From Archangium sp. (GTDB lineage Bacteria; Myxococcota; Myxococcia; Myxococcales; Myxococcaceae), in the NCBI GenBank assembly GCA_016792935.1, contig JAEUJS010000475.1, positions 1 to 44,600 of the forward strand: a stretch of DNA of 44,600 bases, read 5' to 3'. Both the position numbers and the translations under genes were made by a program. Below are positions 1 through 8,077 of the stretch, in pieces. Numbering within the stretch: the first letter of the stretch is position 1; each line of letters opens with the position of its first letter. Under the pieces are notes generated by a model. It did no database searches. It was not told the origin of the DNA and worked only from the letters and a program-made list of their open reading frames with translations.

Positions 1-144
1 CGCGACGATGACCACGTCGTCAGCGCGAACGGTCTCGTCCCAGTTGCGCATCAACGGCCCGGGATGTTCGAGCCAGCCGAAGCGGTCCATGTCCTTCTTC
101 CGCTCGGAAGGAAGGTGGGTGTCACCAATCGCGAAGAGCCGCAT
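1..144 (-). CDS. Metallophosphoesterase (calcineurin-like), N-terminal part
   Basis: Reading leftward from an ATG at 144 gives 48 residues that run off the window edge. They begin MRLFAIGDTHLPS and end ADDVVIVA. The beta-strand followed by GDTH is the first metal-binding motif (D-x-H) of calcineurin-like phosphoesterases, and DDVVIVA matches the strand that normally precedes the second metal motif (GD), which lies outside the window. Substrate cannot be told. The ATG lies 2 bp after the stop of the lipoprotein gene at 147-926, so the two are probably co-transcribed. Family assignment rests on the first motif and the spacing only. Confidence 0.7.
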   Translation of the reverse strand, partial: MRLFAIGDTHLPSERKKDMDRFGWLEHPGPLMRNWDETVRADDVVIVA

Positions 145-146
145 CG

Positions 147-926
147 TCAGTAGCGGCAGTACGTCTGACAACCCGGGTTCATCGCCATCGTCTGACCCGT
201 CGCGCAGTTTGCTGCCGACGTCGGCACGCAGAAACCAGAAGTGCCGCACGTCTGCCCCATCGGACACGCCGCGCCCGTCCCGCAGCTGCAGCGACCGCTG
301 GTGTCGACCGGCTCCATCATGCACGACGACTGGTTGATGGACTGGCAGAGCTGCCCGCCCGCGCACGCGAGACCGCAACCGCCGCAGTTGCTGGTGACCA
401 AGGTGGTGTTGACGCACGTGCCGCCGCAGCAGCGATCAGCCGGACGCGAGCCGCAGCTCGTTCCATCGGACAGCGGCGCGTGCAGACAGCGCCCAGTGCC
501 CGCTTCACACGTGCCGTTCGTCGCCTGACACGGGGACGGCGGCGTGTTGCACACCTTCGGCGTTCCGCGCTGGCACGTGGTGCCCATGCAGACGTCGCCC
601 ACCGTGCACGGATCGTTGTCGTTGCAGGCCTGCGCAGCACAATCGGAGTCAGCGCAATCGCGCGCGCCGTCGTTGTCATCGTCCAGCCCGTCGGCGCAGT
701 TCGTCTCGCGCCCGCCGCCTCCATCGGTGCCACCGCCGCCACCACCGCCGCCGTCAAACGACGTACCGGCGTCGCCGCCCTTGCACACGTTGTTCACGCA
801 CGTGAAGCCAGGGAGACACTCGCCCGCCGAGTCACACGGCTGGCTGTTGGGATCGAACTGCGTGAGGAGCGTGCAGCCACTCGCCAGAATCAGCGCGAAC
901 GGGAGCGCGTTTCGAAGGCCAAACAT
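147..926 (-). CDS. Cys-rich secreted lipoprotein with Gly-linker
   Basis: Predicted 259-residue lipoprotein. I start it at the ATG at 926 because this gives a classic signal peptide ending in the lipobox L-A-S-G-C; an upstream in-frame start at 1016 would add a 30-residue tail unlike a signal. After the acylated Cys come a short Cys-containing segment (PCDSAGECLPGFTC), a Gly-rich linker near residues 65-80, and a motif of the type NCADGLDDDNDGARDCADSDC split over about 20 residues, an Asp-rich Cys repeat common in myxobacterial surface proteins. The rest holds many C-x(2-6)-C pairs and ends QTYCRY. It is likely a surface-exposed, disulfide-rich protein; no enzymatic domain is visible. It is 2 bp upstream of the phosphoesterase gene and divergent from the ceramidase-like gene. 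Confidence 0.8.
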   Translation of the reverse strand: MFGLRNALPFALILASGCTLLTQFDPNSQPCDSAGECLPGFTCVNNVCKGGDAGTSFDGGGGGGGGTDGGGGRETNCADGLDDDNDGARDCADSDCAAQACNDNDPCTVGDVCMGTTCQRGTPKVCNTPPSPCQATNGTCEAGTGRCLHAPLSDGTSCGSRPADRCCGGTCVNTTLVTSNCGGCGLACAGGQLCQSINQSSCMMEPVDTSGRCSCGTGAACPMGQTCGTSGFCVPTSAANCATGQTMAMNPGCQTYCRY

Positions 927-1036
927 GCGGTGACTATTCCACGTTTCTGCCGGCCTCGCCGTGGAACCAACACGCTCGCGCGGTTTTTCGTGCAGCGAGT
1001 TCGTGGTGCACCACAAGACGTGACATACGCGCCGCC

Positions 1037-2890
1037 ATGCGCGCCTTCGTGTCTGTCTTGATGCTCGCCGCCGTCTCGTCGTGCAGCGCTCCGCCGAAGA
1101 TGGGCAAGGGCACTCCGCCGACGAACTTCTGCCCCGGCGGGCCCGGCTGCGAGAAGGGCAACGACGGCAAGTTCACGGTCGGCATCGCCGCGCGCGCCAC
1201 CAGCCCCACCGCGTGGGAACAACCGCGCGCCGACTTCCTGAAGAGCATCGGCGACATCTGTCCCGAAGGGTCTCCGGTCGGGAGCGATGGGCTCCCGCAC
1301 TGCGCGGAGCTGATCGACGACGCGTGGAAGGACTGTGGCCTCGACACGCTGTGCCCGGGAGCCGTTGGCTACACCGCGCCCGACGCCGACGGCTCGCAGG
1401 GTGACGGCAAGCTCGACTGGTTCTTCGACTGCGGGAGAGACCGCAAGTGCCCGGGCTCCGCGGGCTACACCGCGCCCGACGCCGACGGCACCGAGGGCAA
1501 CGGAAAGTTCGACGGCTTCTGGCTCGCGGGCTTCGGCAACAACATGCCGATGTGGGACGTGCACGACGACACGTTCGCGCGCGCGCTGGTGATGACGAAC
1601 GGAGACGTCAGCATCGCCATCGTCAGCATCGACGCGGTCGGTCTCTTCAACGACGACATCCTGAAGATTCGCGCGCGCGTGGCGAAGAAGATGGAGAGCC
1701 CTCCGGACTTCATCCTCATCTCGTCTACGCACACCCACGAAGGGCCGGACACCATGGGCCAGTGGGGACCGCGGCCGGTGTTCATTCCCGAGCGCGGCGT
1801 CGACGACGTGTGGTTCGACCAGGTGCTCATCGAGAACGCCGCGCAGGCCGTGGTCGATGCAGCGACGAGCGCGCGTGAGGCGAAGGTGTTCTCCGCGGTC
1901 GGTCATCTTGGAGCGCGAACCCGCGAGACGTTGCGCGACTCACGCGACCCGCAGGTCATCGACGACACGGTCAACGTGCTCAAGTTCACCGAGAAGGCGA
2001 GCGGAGACGTCATCGGCACGCTCGTGAACTGGGGCAATCACCCCGAAGTGTTGAGCGACGTGAACAACCGCGCGTCGAGCGACTTCTCGTGGGGCATTCG
2101 CGAGGCGATGGAGAAAGGCGTGTTCAACGAGGCCGGTCAGTTGCTCACGCCGGGCGCGGGCGGCACGTGCGTCTTCCTGCAGGGAAAAGTCGGCGGGCTG
2201 ATGACGCCGCTCGGAGTGAACACGGTGAGCGTCGACGGCACGATGCCCAGGCAGCGCTCGTACGCGAAGACCAGGGCCGTCGGAGATCTCGTCGCCGGCA
2301 CCGCGCTCGAGGCGCTCAATGGCGCGCAGGAAATCACCGCTCCGCTGCTCGCGTTCGGTCACCAGCCGCTGCAGTTCCGCGTCGAGAACACCTCGTTCCA
2401 GTTGGTGTTCATCAACTTCTCCATCTTGAAGCGGCGGCTGATCGACTTCGACAAGATGAAGGTCATCAGCGAGACGAACTTCCCGAAGGTGCAGAGCGAG
2501 GTGTCGAAGATTCAGCTCGGCCCCGTGCGCTTCCTCGGGGTGCCCGGTGAGTTGTTCCCCGAGCTCGGCATCGGCTTCGACCCCGCGTTCGCGTTCGGGA
2601 GAGATCAGATCAACCCGATGAATCCGAACCCGCCGGATCTCTCGATGGCGCCCGCTCCGCCGTATCTGCAGGAGCAGCTGGGCGGAGAGATCAACATGGT
2701 GGTCGGTCTCTCTGGAGACGAGGTCGGATACCTGGTGCCGCCGTACGACTACAAGGTGCACCCCACGATGCCGTTCGCCGAAGAGGCCGATGGCGACCAC
2801 TACGAAGAGACGAACTCGCTGGGTCCTTCGACCGTGCCGACGTTGCTCGAGGCCGCACAGAAGTTGATGTCGTGGGAACCGGGGCTCTGA
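1037..2890 (+). CDS. Neutral/alkaline ceramidase-like secreted lipoprotein
   Basis: 617 residues. The N-terminus MRAFVSVLMLAAVSSCS is a signal peptide with a plausible lipobox, so the protein is exported and probably lipid-anchored. The core resembles the neutral/alkaline ceramidase family (zinc-dependent amidases releasing fatty acid from N-acyl sphingosine). The SSTHTHEGPD segment near residue 230 corresponds to the conserved T-H-T-H zinc region, followed by a GNHPEV segment near 335 and a GVPGELFPELG segment near 500 typical of the family. An unusual insertion at residues 100-163 consists of two 32-residue repeats, each containing GYTAPDADG and a D-G-K-x-D end, resembling calcium-binding loops. 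True substrate is unproven; N-acyl lipids are the family expectation. Its stop is 3 bp from the stop of the convergent sigma54 activator gene. Confidence 0.75.
   Translation: MRAFVSVLMLAAVSSCSAPPKMGKGTPPTNFCPGGPGCEKGNDGKFTVGIAARATSPTAWEQPRADFLKSIGDICPEGSPVGSDGLPHCAELIDDAWKDCGLDTLCPGAVGYTAPDADGSQGDGKLDWFFDCGRDRKCPGSAGYTAPDADGTEGNGKFDGFWLAGFGNNMPMWDVHDDTFARALVMTNGDVSIAIVSIDAVGLFNDDILKIRARVAKKMESPPDFILISSTHTHEGPDTMGQWGPRPVFIPERGVDDVWFDQVLIENAAQAVVDAATSAREAKVFSAVGHLGARTRETLRDSRDPQVIDDTVNVLKFTEKASGDVIGTLVNWGNHPEVLSDVNNRASSDFSWGIREAMEKGVFNEAGQLLTPGAGGTCVFLQGKVGGLMTPLGVNTVSVDGTMPRQRSYAKTRAVGDLVAGTALEALNGAQEITAPLLAFGHQPLQFRVENTSFQLVFINFSILKRRLIDFDKMKVISETNFPKVQSEVSKIQLGPVRFLGVPGELFPELGIGFDPAFAFGRDQINPMNPNPPDLSMAPAPPYLQEQLGGEINMVVGLSGDEVGYLVPPYDYKVHPTMPFAEEADGDHYEETNSLGPSTVPTLLEAAQKLMSWEPGL
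1334..1525 (+). repeat. Two 96-bp tandem repeats within the ceramidase-like gene
   Basis: Two in-frame units of 96 bp (32 codons), residues 100-131 and 132-163. The best-conserved stretch begins at 1367 and again at 1463 and is nearly identical over about 27 bp. It encodes C-x5-CPG-x2-GYTAPDADG-x2-G-x-GK-x-D. The Asp-rich loop suggests Ca2+ binding (inference). Confidence 0.85.
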
Positions 2891-2893
2891 ATT

Positions 2894-4186
2894 TCAGCGG
2901 AAGTCGTCGGGCGAGAGTCCGTGCGCTTCGAACAGCCGGTACAGATAGCTGCGCGCGATGCCGGCTTCCTTCGCGACGGCTGAGGCCGAGCCCTTGTGCT
3001 TGCTGAGCAGCGACTCGAGGTAGCTCTTCTCGAACGCAGCGAGCGCCTTGTCGCGCGCTTGATGAAAGTCGTCGGCAGCTTTTCCACCTTCCGAGCTGTC
3101 CGGCGGCTTCACCTCGCCGAGCGTCACCGCGCGCTCGACCGCGTTCGCGAGCTCGCGCACGTTGCCGGGCCAACGCCAGGCGGCGAGCGCTCCGAGTGCT
3201 GAGGCAGACAGCGGAGCCTTTGCTCCCGCACGATTCGCGAAGTGCGCGGCGAGCAACGGAACGTCGTCGAGGCGATCTCTCAACGCAGGCACCTCGAGCG
3301 CGATGCTCGCGAGGCGGAAATACAAATCAGAGCGGAAGCGGCCGGCCTTCACTTCGGCCTGCAGGTCTTTCGTGGTGCTGGCGAGCGTTCGGAAATCTCC
3401 CGTTCGCACCTTCGCGTCGCCGACGCGTTGGAAGGTCCCCGACTCCAGCACGCGCAACAACACCGGCTGCAGCTCGAGCGGGAGCGACGCCACTTCGTCG
3501 AAAAACAACGTGCCGCCGCTCGCGCTCTCGACGAGCCCGATGCTGTCCTTCACCGCTCCGGTGAACGCGCCGCGCACGTGACCGAACAACACCGAGCTCA
3601 CCAACGAGCCGGTGAGATTTCCGCAATCGACGACCACGAACGGCGCCTTCACGCGCGGAGAGAGCTCATGAATCGTGCGCGCAACGAGTTCCTTGCCGGT
3701 GCCGGTCTCTCCGGTGATGACGCACGTCGCATCCGTCGGCGCGACGGCTTCGAGCTGCGCGAACAACGTCCGCATCGCGGTGCTGCGACCGAGGAGCGCG
3801 CCGAGTGACGGCTTCTCGCTCACCGCTCCAGCTCTCATCAGAGGAAGCAACGCGAGGGTGGTGTTGCCGAGATCGATCGTCGCTCCGACGGGAACGTCGA
3901 GACGGGTGAACTTCGCGCCGAGGTACCGCGTGCCGTTCTTCGAGCCTTGATCCACCACGCGCACGCGGGCGCCCGTCAGCTCGAGGGTGGCGTGGCGGCG
4001 CGAAATACCTCCATCAGTCAGCCGAACTGCGCAGTCAGAGTGGGTGCCGACGAGCACCGTGCCTTCGCGCACCTCGAACGAAGCGCCGGCATCGGGCCCG
4101 GCCTGCACGACGACCCGAATCGGCCGCGGCGCCGCGCTCAGCAGACTCGGATCGAGCGTGTCGGTGCGACCGTCGTTCTCGTGCAC
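2894..4186 (-). CDS. FHA-domain sigma54-dependent transcription activator
   Basis: About 430 residues from a GTG at 4186. An ATG at 4261 is also in frame but would place the start 12 bp from the divergent gene's ATG and add a tail unlike an FHA domain. Order: an FHA phosphothreonine-binding domain at about residues 22-118 (GISRRH and GSKNGT motifs), an AAA+ sigma54-interaction domain with Walker A GETGTGKE (about 159-166), the loop GAFTGA (about 206-211) that contacts sigma54, Walker B FFDEV and the WPGNVREL segment, then a C-terminal Fis-like helix-turn-helix. Such FHA-bEBPs are known in myxobacteria to respond to Ser/Thr kinases; which kinase feeds this one is not visible. No receiver domain is present. 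It is divergent from the PqqD/HlyD-like gene, a possible target. Confidence 0.9.
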   Translation of the reverse strand: MHENDGRTDTLDPSLLSAAPRPIRVVVQAGPDAGASFEVREGTVLVGTHSDCAVRLTDGGISRRHATLELTGARVRVVDQGSKNGTRYLGAKFTRLDVPVGATIDLGNTTLALLPLMRAGAVSEKPSLGALLGRSTAMRTLFAQLEAVAPTDATCVITGETGTGKELVARTIHELSPRVKAPFVVVDCGNLTGSLVSSVLFGHVRGAFTGAVKDSIGLVESASGGTLFFDEVASLPLELQPVLLRVLESGTFQRVGDAKVRTGDFRTLASTTKDLQAEVKAGRFRSDLYFRLASIALEVPALRDRLDDVPLLAAHFANRAGAKAPLSASALGALAAWRWPGNVRELANAVERAVTLGEVKPPDSSEGGKAADDFHQARDKALAAFEKSYLESLLSKHKGSASAVAKEAGIARSYLYRLFEAHGLSPDDFR

Positions 4187-4255
4187 GTCGCGACGTGTAG
4201 CACTGTGCCCGCCATCGCGACGCAGCAGGCAACTTCGACCAAACGAGCGCGCGTG

Positions 4256-4261
4256 TATCAT
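4256..4261 (+). promoter_or_regulatory. Candidate -10 box for a leaderless transcript
   Basis: TATCAT lies 11 bp before the ATG of the gene at 4273. It fits the TANNNT pattern seen before several other genes in this window. No convincing -35 was found. Inference only. Confidence 0.4.
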
Positions 4262-4272
4262 GCGCCTCTGAG

Positions 4273-6078
4273 ATGTCAGTGCCGGGGCTCAAACCGACGG
4301 TGGAGTTCGAAGAGCAACCGACGCCGCGGTTGCTCGACACGACCACGGGTCAGGCGCTCCCGCTCACCGAGACCGAAGCGCAGCTGCTCAAGTCGTGGGA
4401 CGGCTCGGCTTCGGCGACGCGACTCTCAGCCGCGGTCTTCATGCACGGGCTCGACATCGAGCCGTGGCAGATCGAACAGTTCTTCGAGCGGCTCGAGCGC
4501 GCCGGAGTGCTCGCCACCGCGCGCCCCAACATTCCGAACTACACACCCGCGCAGCCCGGCGTCGAAAACCCCGAAGACATCGTGCCGAGTCTGCGCGCGG
4601 ATCTGATCATCACGCGCCCCGAAGGCATGAAGGGCACCATGCAGGTGAAAGACCCGATCGCCGATCGCGTCTTCACGCTCTACGACTTCGAGGTGTCCAT
4701 CGCGCGCATGCTCGACGGCAAGCGGTCGGCCGCCGAGGTGCTCACCGCCGCCAACCGCCTCGGCATTCCGGTCAACCTCGGCACGCTCAAGACGTTCTTG
4801 CAGCAGCTCAAGGCGTACAAGTTCATCGACCAGGACGTCACCGGCGGCGACTCGACGTGGGCCAAGCGCTCGCAGTGGACCGAAGAAGTGCGGCAGCTCT
4901 ACCAGGGCGCGCTGCGCATGATGCGCTCGGGAAAATTCGACGAGGCGCTCTCGTACGCCGACGCGATGGCGGAAGCAGACCCCACCAACCCCGAGGCCAA
5001 AGAGCTCCGCGCGCGCATCGAGGAAGAGGCGAAGGGTTCGCACGAGCTGCGCGTCGACTTCGAGACGCTGCACACGCCGATCGCCGCCACGAAAATCCCC
5101 GCCGACGAGACTGGCCCGTTCGCGAGCTTCGGCTTCAATTCGTCGCCGCCGGCGCTGGCCGAGCTGCCACCGATTCCCAGCGCGCTCAACAACCCGGTGG
5201 TGACGTTGCCGAAGGTGTCGCTCGGCGAGCGCCTCAAGCAGAACAAGAAGCTCGTCATCGGAGCCGGCGCGGCGCTGGTGCTGCTGATCGTCCTCTTCCG
5301 GCCGGTGTCGGTGACGCAGGTCGTGGCGTGTGAGCTGCAGCTGGCTCCGCTCGGCACGCCTCGCACGGCGCGCGGTGGAAAGGTCATCAAGAAGGAAGTC
5401 GCTCCGGGCGCGAAGGTCGAGAAGGGCGCGGTGCTCGCGCGGCTCGGTGCGGGCGAGTCGATGGAATCACTCGACGCGAAGGAAAAGGAACTCAAGGACA
5501 AGCTCGCCGCGCTCCCGCCCGCGCAGGAAGGCAAGAAGGTCGACGCCGCGCGCGCCAACGTGCGCAAGGCCGAAGCCGCGGTCGCCACGCTCGAGAAGAT
5601 CGGCAAGCAGAGCGCGAAGAACGCCAGGCTCGTCGCGGGGAAATTGAAGGCGAAGAGGAAAGCGCTCGATCAAGCGAAGGCGCAGCTCGACAAGCTGACG
5701 CACGACGGCGCGAAGACCGCGCTCGAAGAAGAGCTCAAGGGCGTCGCCACGCGAAAGATGGGCGTGCAGGCCGAGCTCGAGAAGTCGATCGTGCTCGCTC
5801 CGGTCGCAGGCGTGTTCGTCTCGGTCGGCCCGCTGCCCGAAGAGCTCGCTCCGAATGATCCGTGGGGGCAGATCGCAGCGCCGTTCTTCACGGTCATCAC
5901 GCGCGAGCCGCTCATCGCCGGAGCGCAGAGCGCCACCTTCAAGGGCCCCGGCCTCGACGCCGAGGTCACCATCGTCGAGGGAAAAGCACAGGTCCCCGTC
6001 GCGCCCGCACTGGTCGGCGCGAAGGGCACCCTCGAGCTCAGCGCAGGCCGCACGCCATGGCTGTTGTCGCTGTTCTAG
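4273..6078 (+). CDS. PqqD-like / TPR / transmembrane / HlyD-like fusion protein
   Basis: 601 residues with an unusual domain order. Residues about 15-85 and 128-190 look like two PqqD-type winged-helix domains (LPLTETEAQLLKSWDG; VSIARMLDGKRSAAEVL), folds that bind peptide precursors in PQQ and RiPP pathways. Residues about 203-255 form a short TPR-like helical segment (ALRMMRSGKFDEALSYADAM). A single transmembrane helix lies at about 327-343 after a basic stretch. The exported part has a biotinyl-lipoyl-like half motif (GGKVIKKEVAPGAKVEKGAV, 368-387), a long Lys/Ala-rich coiled coil (about 398-500), and a return beta region (VLAPVAGVFVSVGPLPEEL), as in HlyD membrane-fusion proteins. It may couple cytoplasmic peptide or protein sensing to an envelope export or tethering role; no ABC transporter is adjacent. 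Domain calls are by eye. Confidence 0.65.
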   Translation: MSVPGLKPTVEFEEQPTPRLLDTTTGQALPLTETEAQLLKSWDGSASATRLSAAVFMHGLDIEPWQIEQFFERLERAGVLATARPNIPNYTPAQPGVENPEDIVPSLRADLIITRPEGMKGTMQVKDPIADRVFTLYDFEVSIARMLDGKRSAAEVLTAANRLGIPVNLGTLKTFLQQLKAYKFIDQDVTGGDSTWAKRSQWTEEVRQLYQGALRMMRSGKFDEALSYADAMAEADPTNPEAKELRARIEEEAKGSHELRVDFETLHTPIAATKIPADETGPFASFGFNSSPPALAELPPIPSALNNPVVTLPKVSLGERLKQNKKLVIGAGAALVLLIVLFRPVSVTQVVACELQLAPLGTPRTARGGKVIKKEVAPGAKVEKGAVLARLGAGESMESLDAKEKELKDKLAALPPAQEGKKVDAARANVRKAEAAVATLEKIGKQSAKNARLVAGKLKAKRKALDQAKAQLDKLTHDGAKTALEEELKGVATRKMGVQAELEKSIVLAPVAGVFVSVGPLPEELAPNDPWGQIAAPFFTVITREPLIAGAQSATFKGPGLDAEVTIVEGKAQVPVAPALVGAKGTLELSAGRTPWLLSLF

Positions 6079-6095
6079 AAGTTGTTTCGCTTCGC

Positions 6096-6395
6096 TCAGC
6101 TCGCCGCGCGAATGTGACCCGTCGGGCAGATGTAATTGCCGTCCTCGGCCACCTTCATGCCGCGACCACACATGCGGCACGAGGGGAGCATCGAGTGCGT
6201 GGGCGGAGTGGGCGGCGCCCCGTTGCCCTTCATCGATGAAGTGGGCTTGAGCCGCATCAGCTCGTCACGCACCTTCGCGAGCAACTCGGCGCGCACGCCG
6301 CGGTACTTCGCCTGGAGCTGTGCGAGCCCCTTCATCATGTCCTGGAACTGCGCTTCGCGACCGTCGTCGAACGTGGCTTTCATGACGAATTGCAT
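6096..6395 (-). CDS. Small zinc-ribbon protein
   Basis: About 99 residues. The start at 6395 is preferred over two upstream ATGs because GAGGA sits 8 bp before it. The N-terminal two-thirds is helical (KATFDDGREAQFQDMMKGL), and the C-terminus carries C-x2-C (PSCRMCGRGM) followed by a YICPTGH segment, a single-ended zinc ribbon with the last Cys replaced by or combined with His. Function unknown. It converges on the PqqD/HlyD-like gene, with stops 17 bp apart. Confidence 0.7.
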   Translation of the reverse strand: MQFVMKATFDDGREAQFQDMMKGLAQLQAKYRGVRAELLAKVRDELMRLKPTSSMKGNGAPPTPPTHSMLPSCRMCGRGMKVAEDGNYICPTGHIRAAS

Positions 6396-6537
6396 GGTGA
6401 TCATCCTCGGCGATCGCCGCAACCCCCTTTCGATGCGGCCCGAGGCGGCAGATCGGCCTCGCGCGAGAACTGTCGTGGCTCTCAGCAGTTCCGTGCGCGC
6501 GTCTGATCGGACTTTTTTCGACCCTGATCCGAAAAGT

Positions 6538-8052
6538 TCAGAATTCGACGCGAACCGCGGTCACCGCGCCTTCGTTCACGGTCACGGTGCGCTTCTTCGT
6601 CTCTCCGCCGGGGCCCTTGAAGAGCAGCGTGTGCTTGCCCGCGGGTAGCGGAAATTTCGCGAACGGCGTGCGATCGAGCAGCTTGCCGCCGAGCATCACC
6701 TCGGCCCACGGAGACGCGTCGGCGCTCAAGTAGCCGACCTTCACAGCTGGAAGCGGCTGTTTCACCGGCGTCGGTCGCTTCGCCACCACGACCGGCACGG
6801 GCCTCACGCTCGGCGGCTCGGGCTTTGGATCGTCCGGCGCAGGAATCGGCGGATCCGGATCCAGTTTCGGTTGCGTGACCTCGACTGGCCTGGGCCTCGG
6901 CGCGACCAGCGGTGGATCGACCACTGCGGGGATGGTGAGCGGCGCGTCACTCTTCGGCTGCTGTGACGTGTACACGCCCCACGACAGGCCGCTGATCAGC
7001 AGCAGCGCCGCGACCGTCACCAGGCCCCTGCTCCGCGCAGCCGACTTCGCGGGCCGTGGCGCCGCGAGCTGCTGCGCCGGAAGCTCGAGCTGTGTCGGCG
7101 TGACGGTGATGACCGAGCGCGTGCCCTCAGCGAGCTCTTCACCTTCGGCGCTGCCGAGCGCCTCGTTGCAATGCGCGAGCACGAACTCGGCGAGCTCGGG
7201 AGAGGTCGCCACCGGCCCATCGACGAGCGCTTCGCGAAACGCCTTCGCCGACGCAAAACGCTCCTCGGGTTTGCGAGAGAGCGCCTTGCGCAGCGCGGCC
7301 GCGAGACCGGGCGTGACGTCCTGGCGCAGCGACTCGATGGGCTCGACCTTCCCTTCCACCACCGCCTTCAACGACTCCGAGAAGTGGTCGCGCTTGAACG
7401 GGTGCACGCCGGTCAGTGCTTCGTAGAGCGTCAGCGCAGCCGAATAGACGTCGGCGCGCGCGTCGATGCGCGACGAACGCGTCACCTGCTCGGGCGCGAC
7501 GTAGGCCGCTTTTCCACGCACCACGCCGGGCTCCGTCATCGAGCCGTCGTGAATGCGCGCGATGCCGAAGTCGGTGAGCAGCACGGCGCCGTTGCGCGAG
7601 ACGAGGATGTTTCCGGGCGTCACGTCGCGGTGCACCACCTGGAGCGGCTTGCCCTGCCCATCTGCCAGACCGTGCGCGTAGCCGAGCGCTTCACACAGGC
7701 CGGTGCCGAGCAGGCGCACGATGGGAAGTGGCAGCTCGACGCCCTGCTTCGAGAGGTCGCGCAGCAAACGCCCGAGCGTCACGCCGTCGACCAGCTGCAT
7801 GGCGATGAAGGGCCGGCCGTCGGCCTCTCCGACGTCGAAGATCTCGACGATGTTCGGGTGGTGCATGCGCGCGGCGAGGCGAGCCTCTTCGTGAAAGCGA
7901 CGCACCAATTCGGCCGAGTCAGCGAGATGCGGGAGCAGGAACTTCAGCGCGACCCGCTTCTCGAAATTCCCGACGCCGGTGAGGCGCGCGACGAACACTT
8001 CTCCCATGCCGCCGCCGGCGATCTTCCTGATCAGCTCGTAGCCGCGGTCCAA
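6538..8052 (-). CDS. Membrane Ser/Thr protein kinase with PEGA-like tail
   Basis: 504 residues starting at a TTG (8052); no better start is available ahead of the glycine-rich loop, which begins at residue 11 (IAGGGMGEV). Catalytic Lys is K37, the catalytic loop is HRDVTPGN (141-148), with Thr where most kinases have Lys, the DFG is at 161-163 and APEQ at 186-189. After the kinase domain comes a linker, one transmembrane helix (about 343-361), a Pro-rich periplasmic stalk and a C-terminal beta-rich PEGA-like domain (about 435-504). It is the last gene of a minus-strand operon (9777 to 6538) behind a lipoprotein gene (25 bp gap) and a TPR-TM gene. A second kinase at 19277-20614 has the same plan and similar neighbours. 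Likely role: phosphorylating cytoplasmic targets in response to an envelope signal. Confidence 0.93.
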   Translation of the reverse strand: MDRGYELIRKIAGGGMGEVFVARLTGVGNFEKRVALKFLLPHLADSAELVRRFHEEARLAARMHHPNIVEIFDVGEADGRPFIAMQLVDGVTLGRLLRDLSKQGVELPLPIVRLLGTGLCEALGYAHGLADGQGKPLQVVHRDVTPGNILVSRNGAVLLTDFGIARIHDGSMTEPGVVRGKAAYVAPEQVTRSSRIDARADVYSAALTLYEALTGVHPFKRDHFSESLKAVVEGKVEPIESLRQDVTPGLAAALRKALSRKPEERFASAKAFREALVDGPVATSPELAEFVLAHCNEALGSAEGEELAEGTRSVITVTPTQLELPAQQLAAPRPAKSAARSRGLVTVAALLLISGLSWGVYTSQQPKSDAPLTIPAVVDPPLVAPRPRPVEVTQPKLDPDPPIPAPDDPKPEPPSVRPVPVVVAKRPTPVKQPLPAVKVGYLSADASPWAEVMLGGKLLDRTPFAKFPLPAGKHTLLFKGPGGETKKRTVTVNEGAVTAVRVEF

Positions 8053-8077
8053 AACGCGACGAGGTTACAGCACGCGA

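Noticed and set aside
8..337. Plus-strand frame at the left edge
   Set aside because: Ser/Arg-rich shadow of the minus-strand lipoprotein and phosphoesterase genes, which have a signal peptide and a GDTH metal motif.
6496..6540. TCGGA...TCCGA with a T-run after the zinc-ribbon gene region, considered as a terminator
   Set aside because: Only five paired bases with a loop of about 20 and the T-run lies in the loop; not convincing on either strand.
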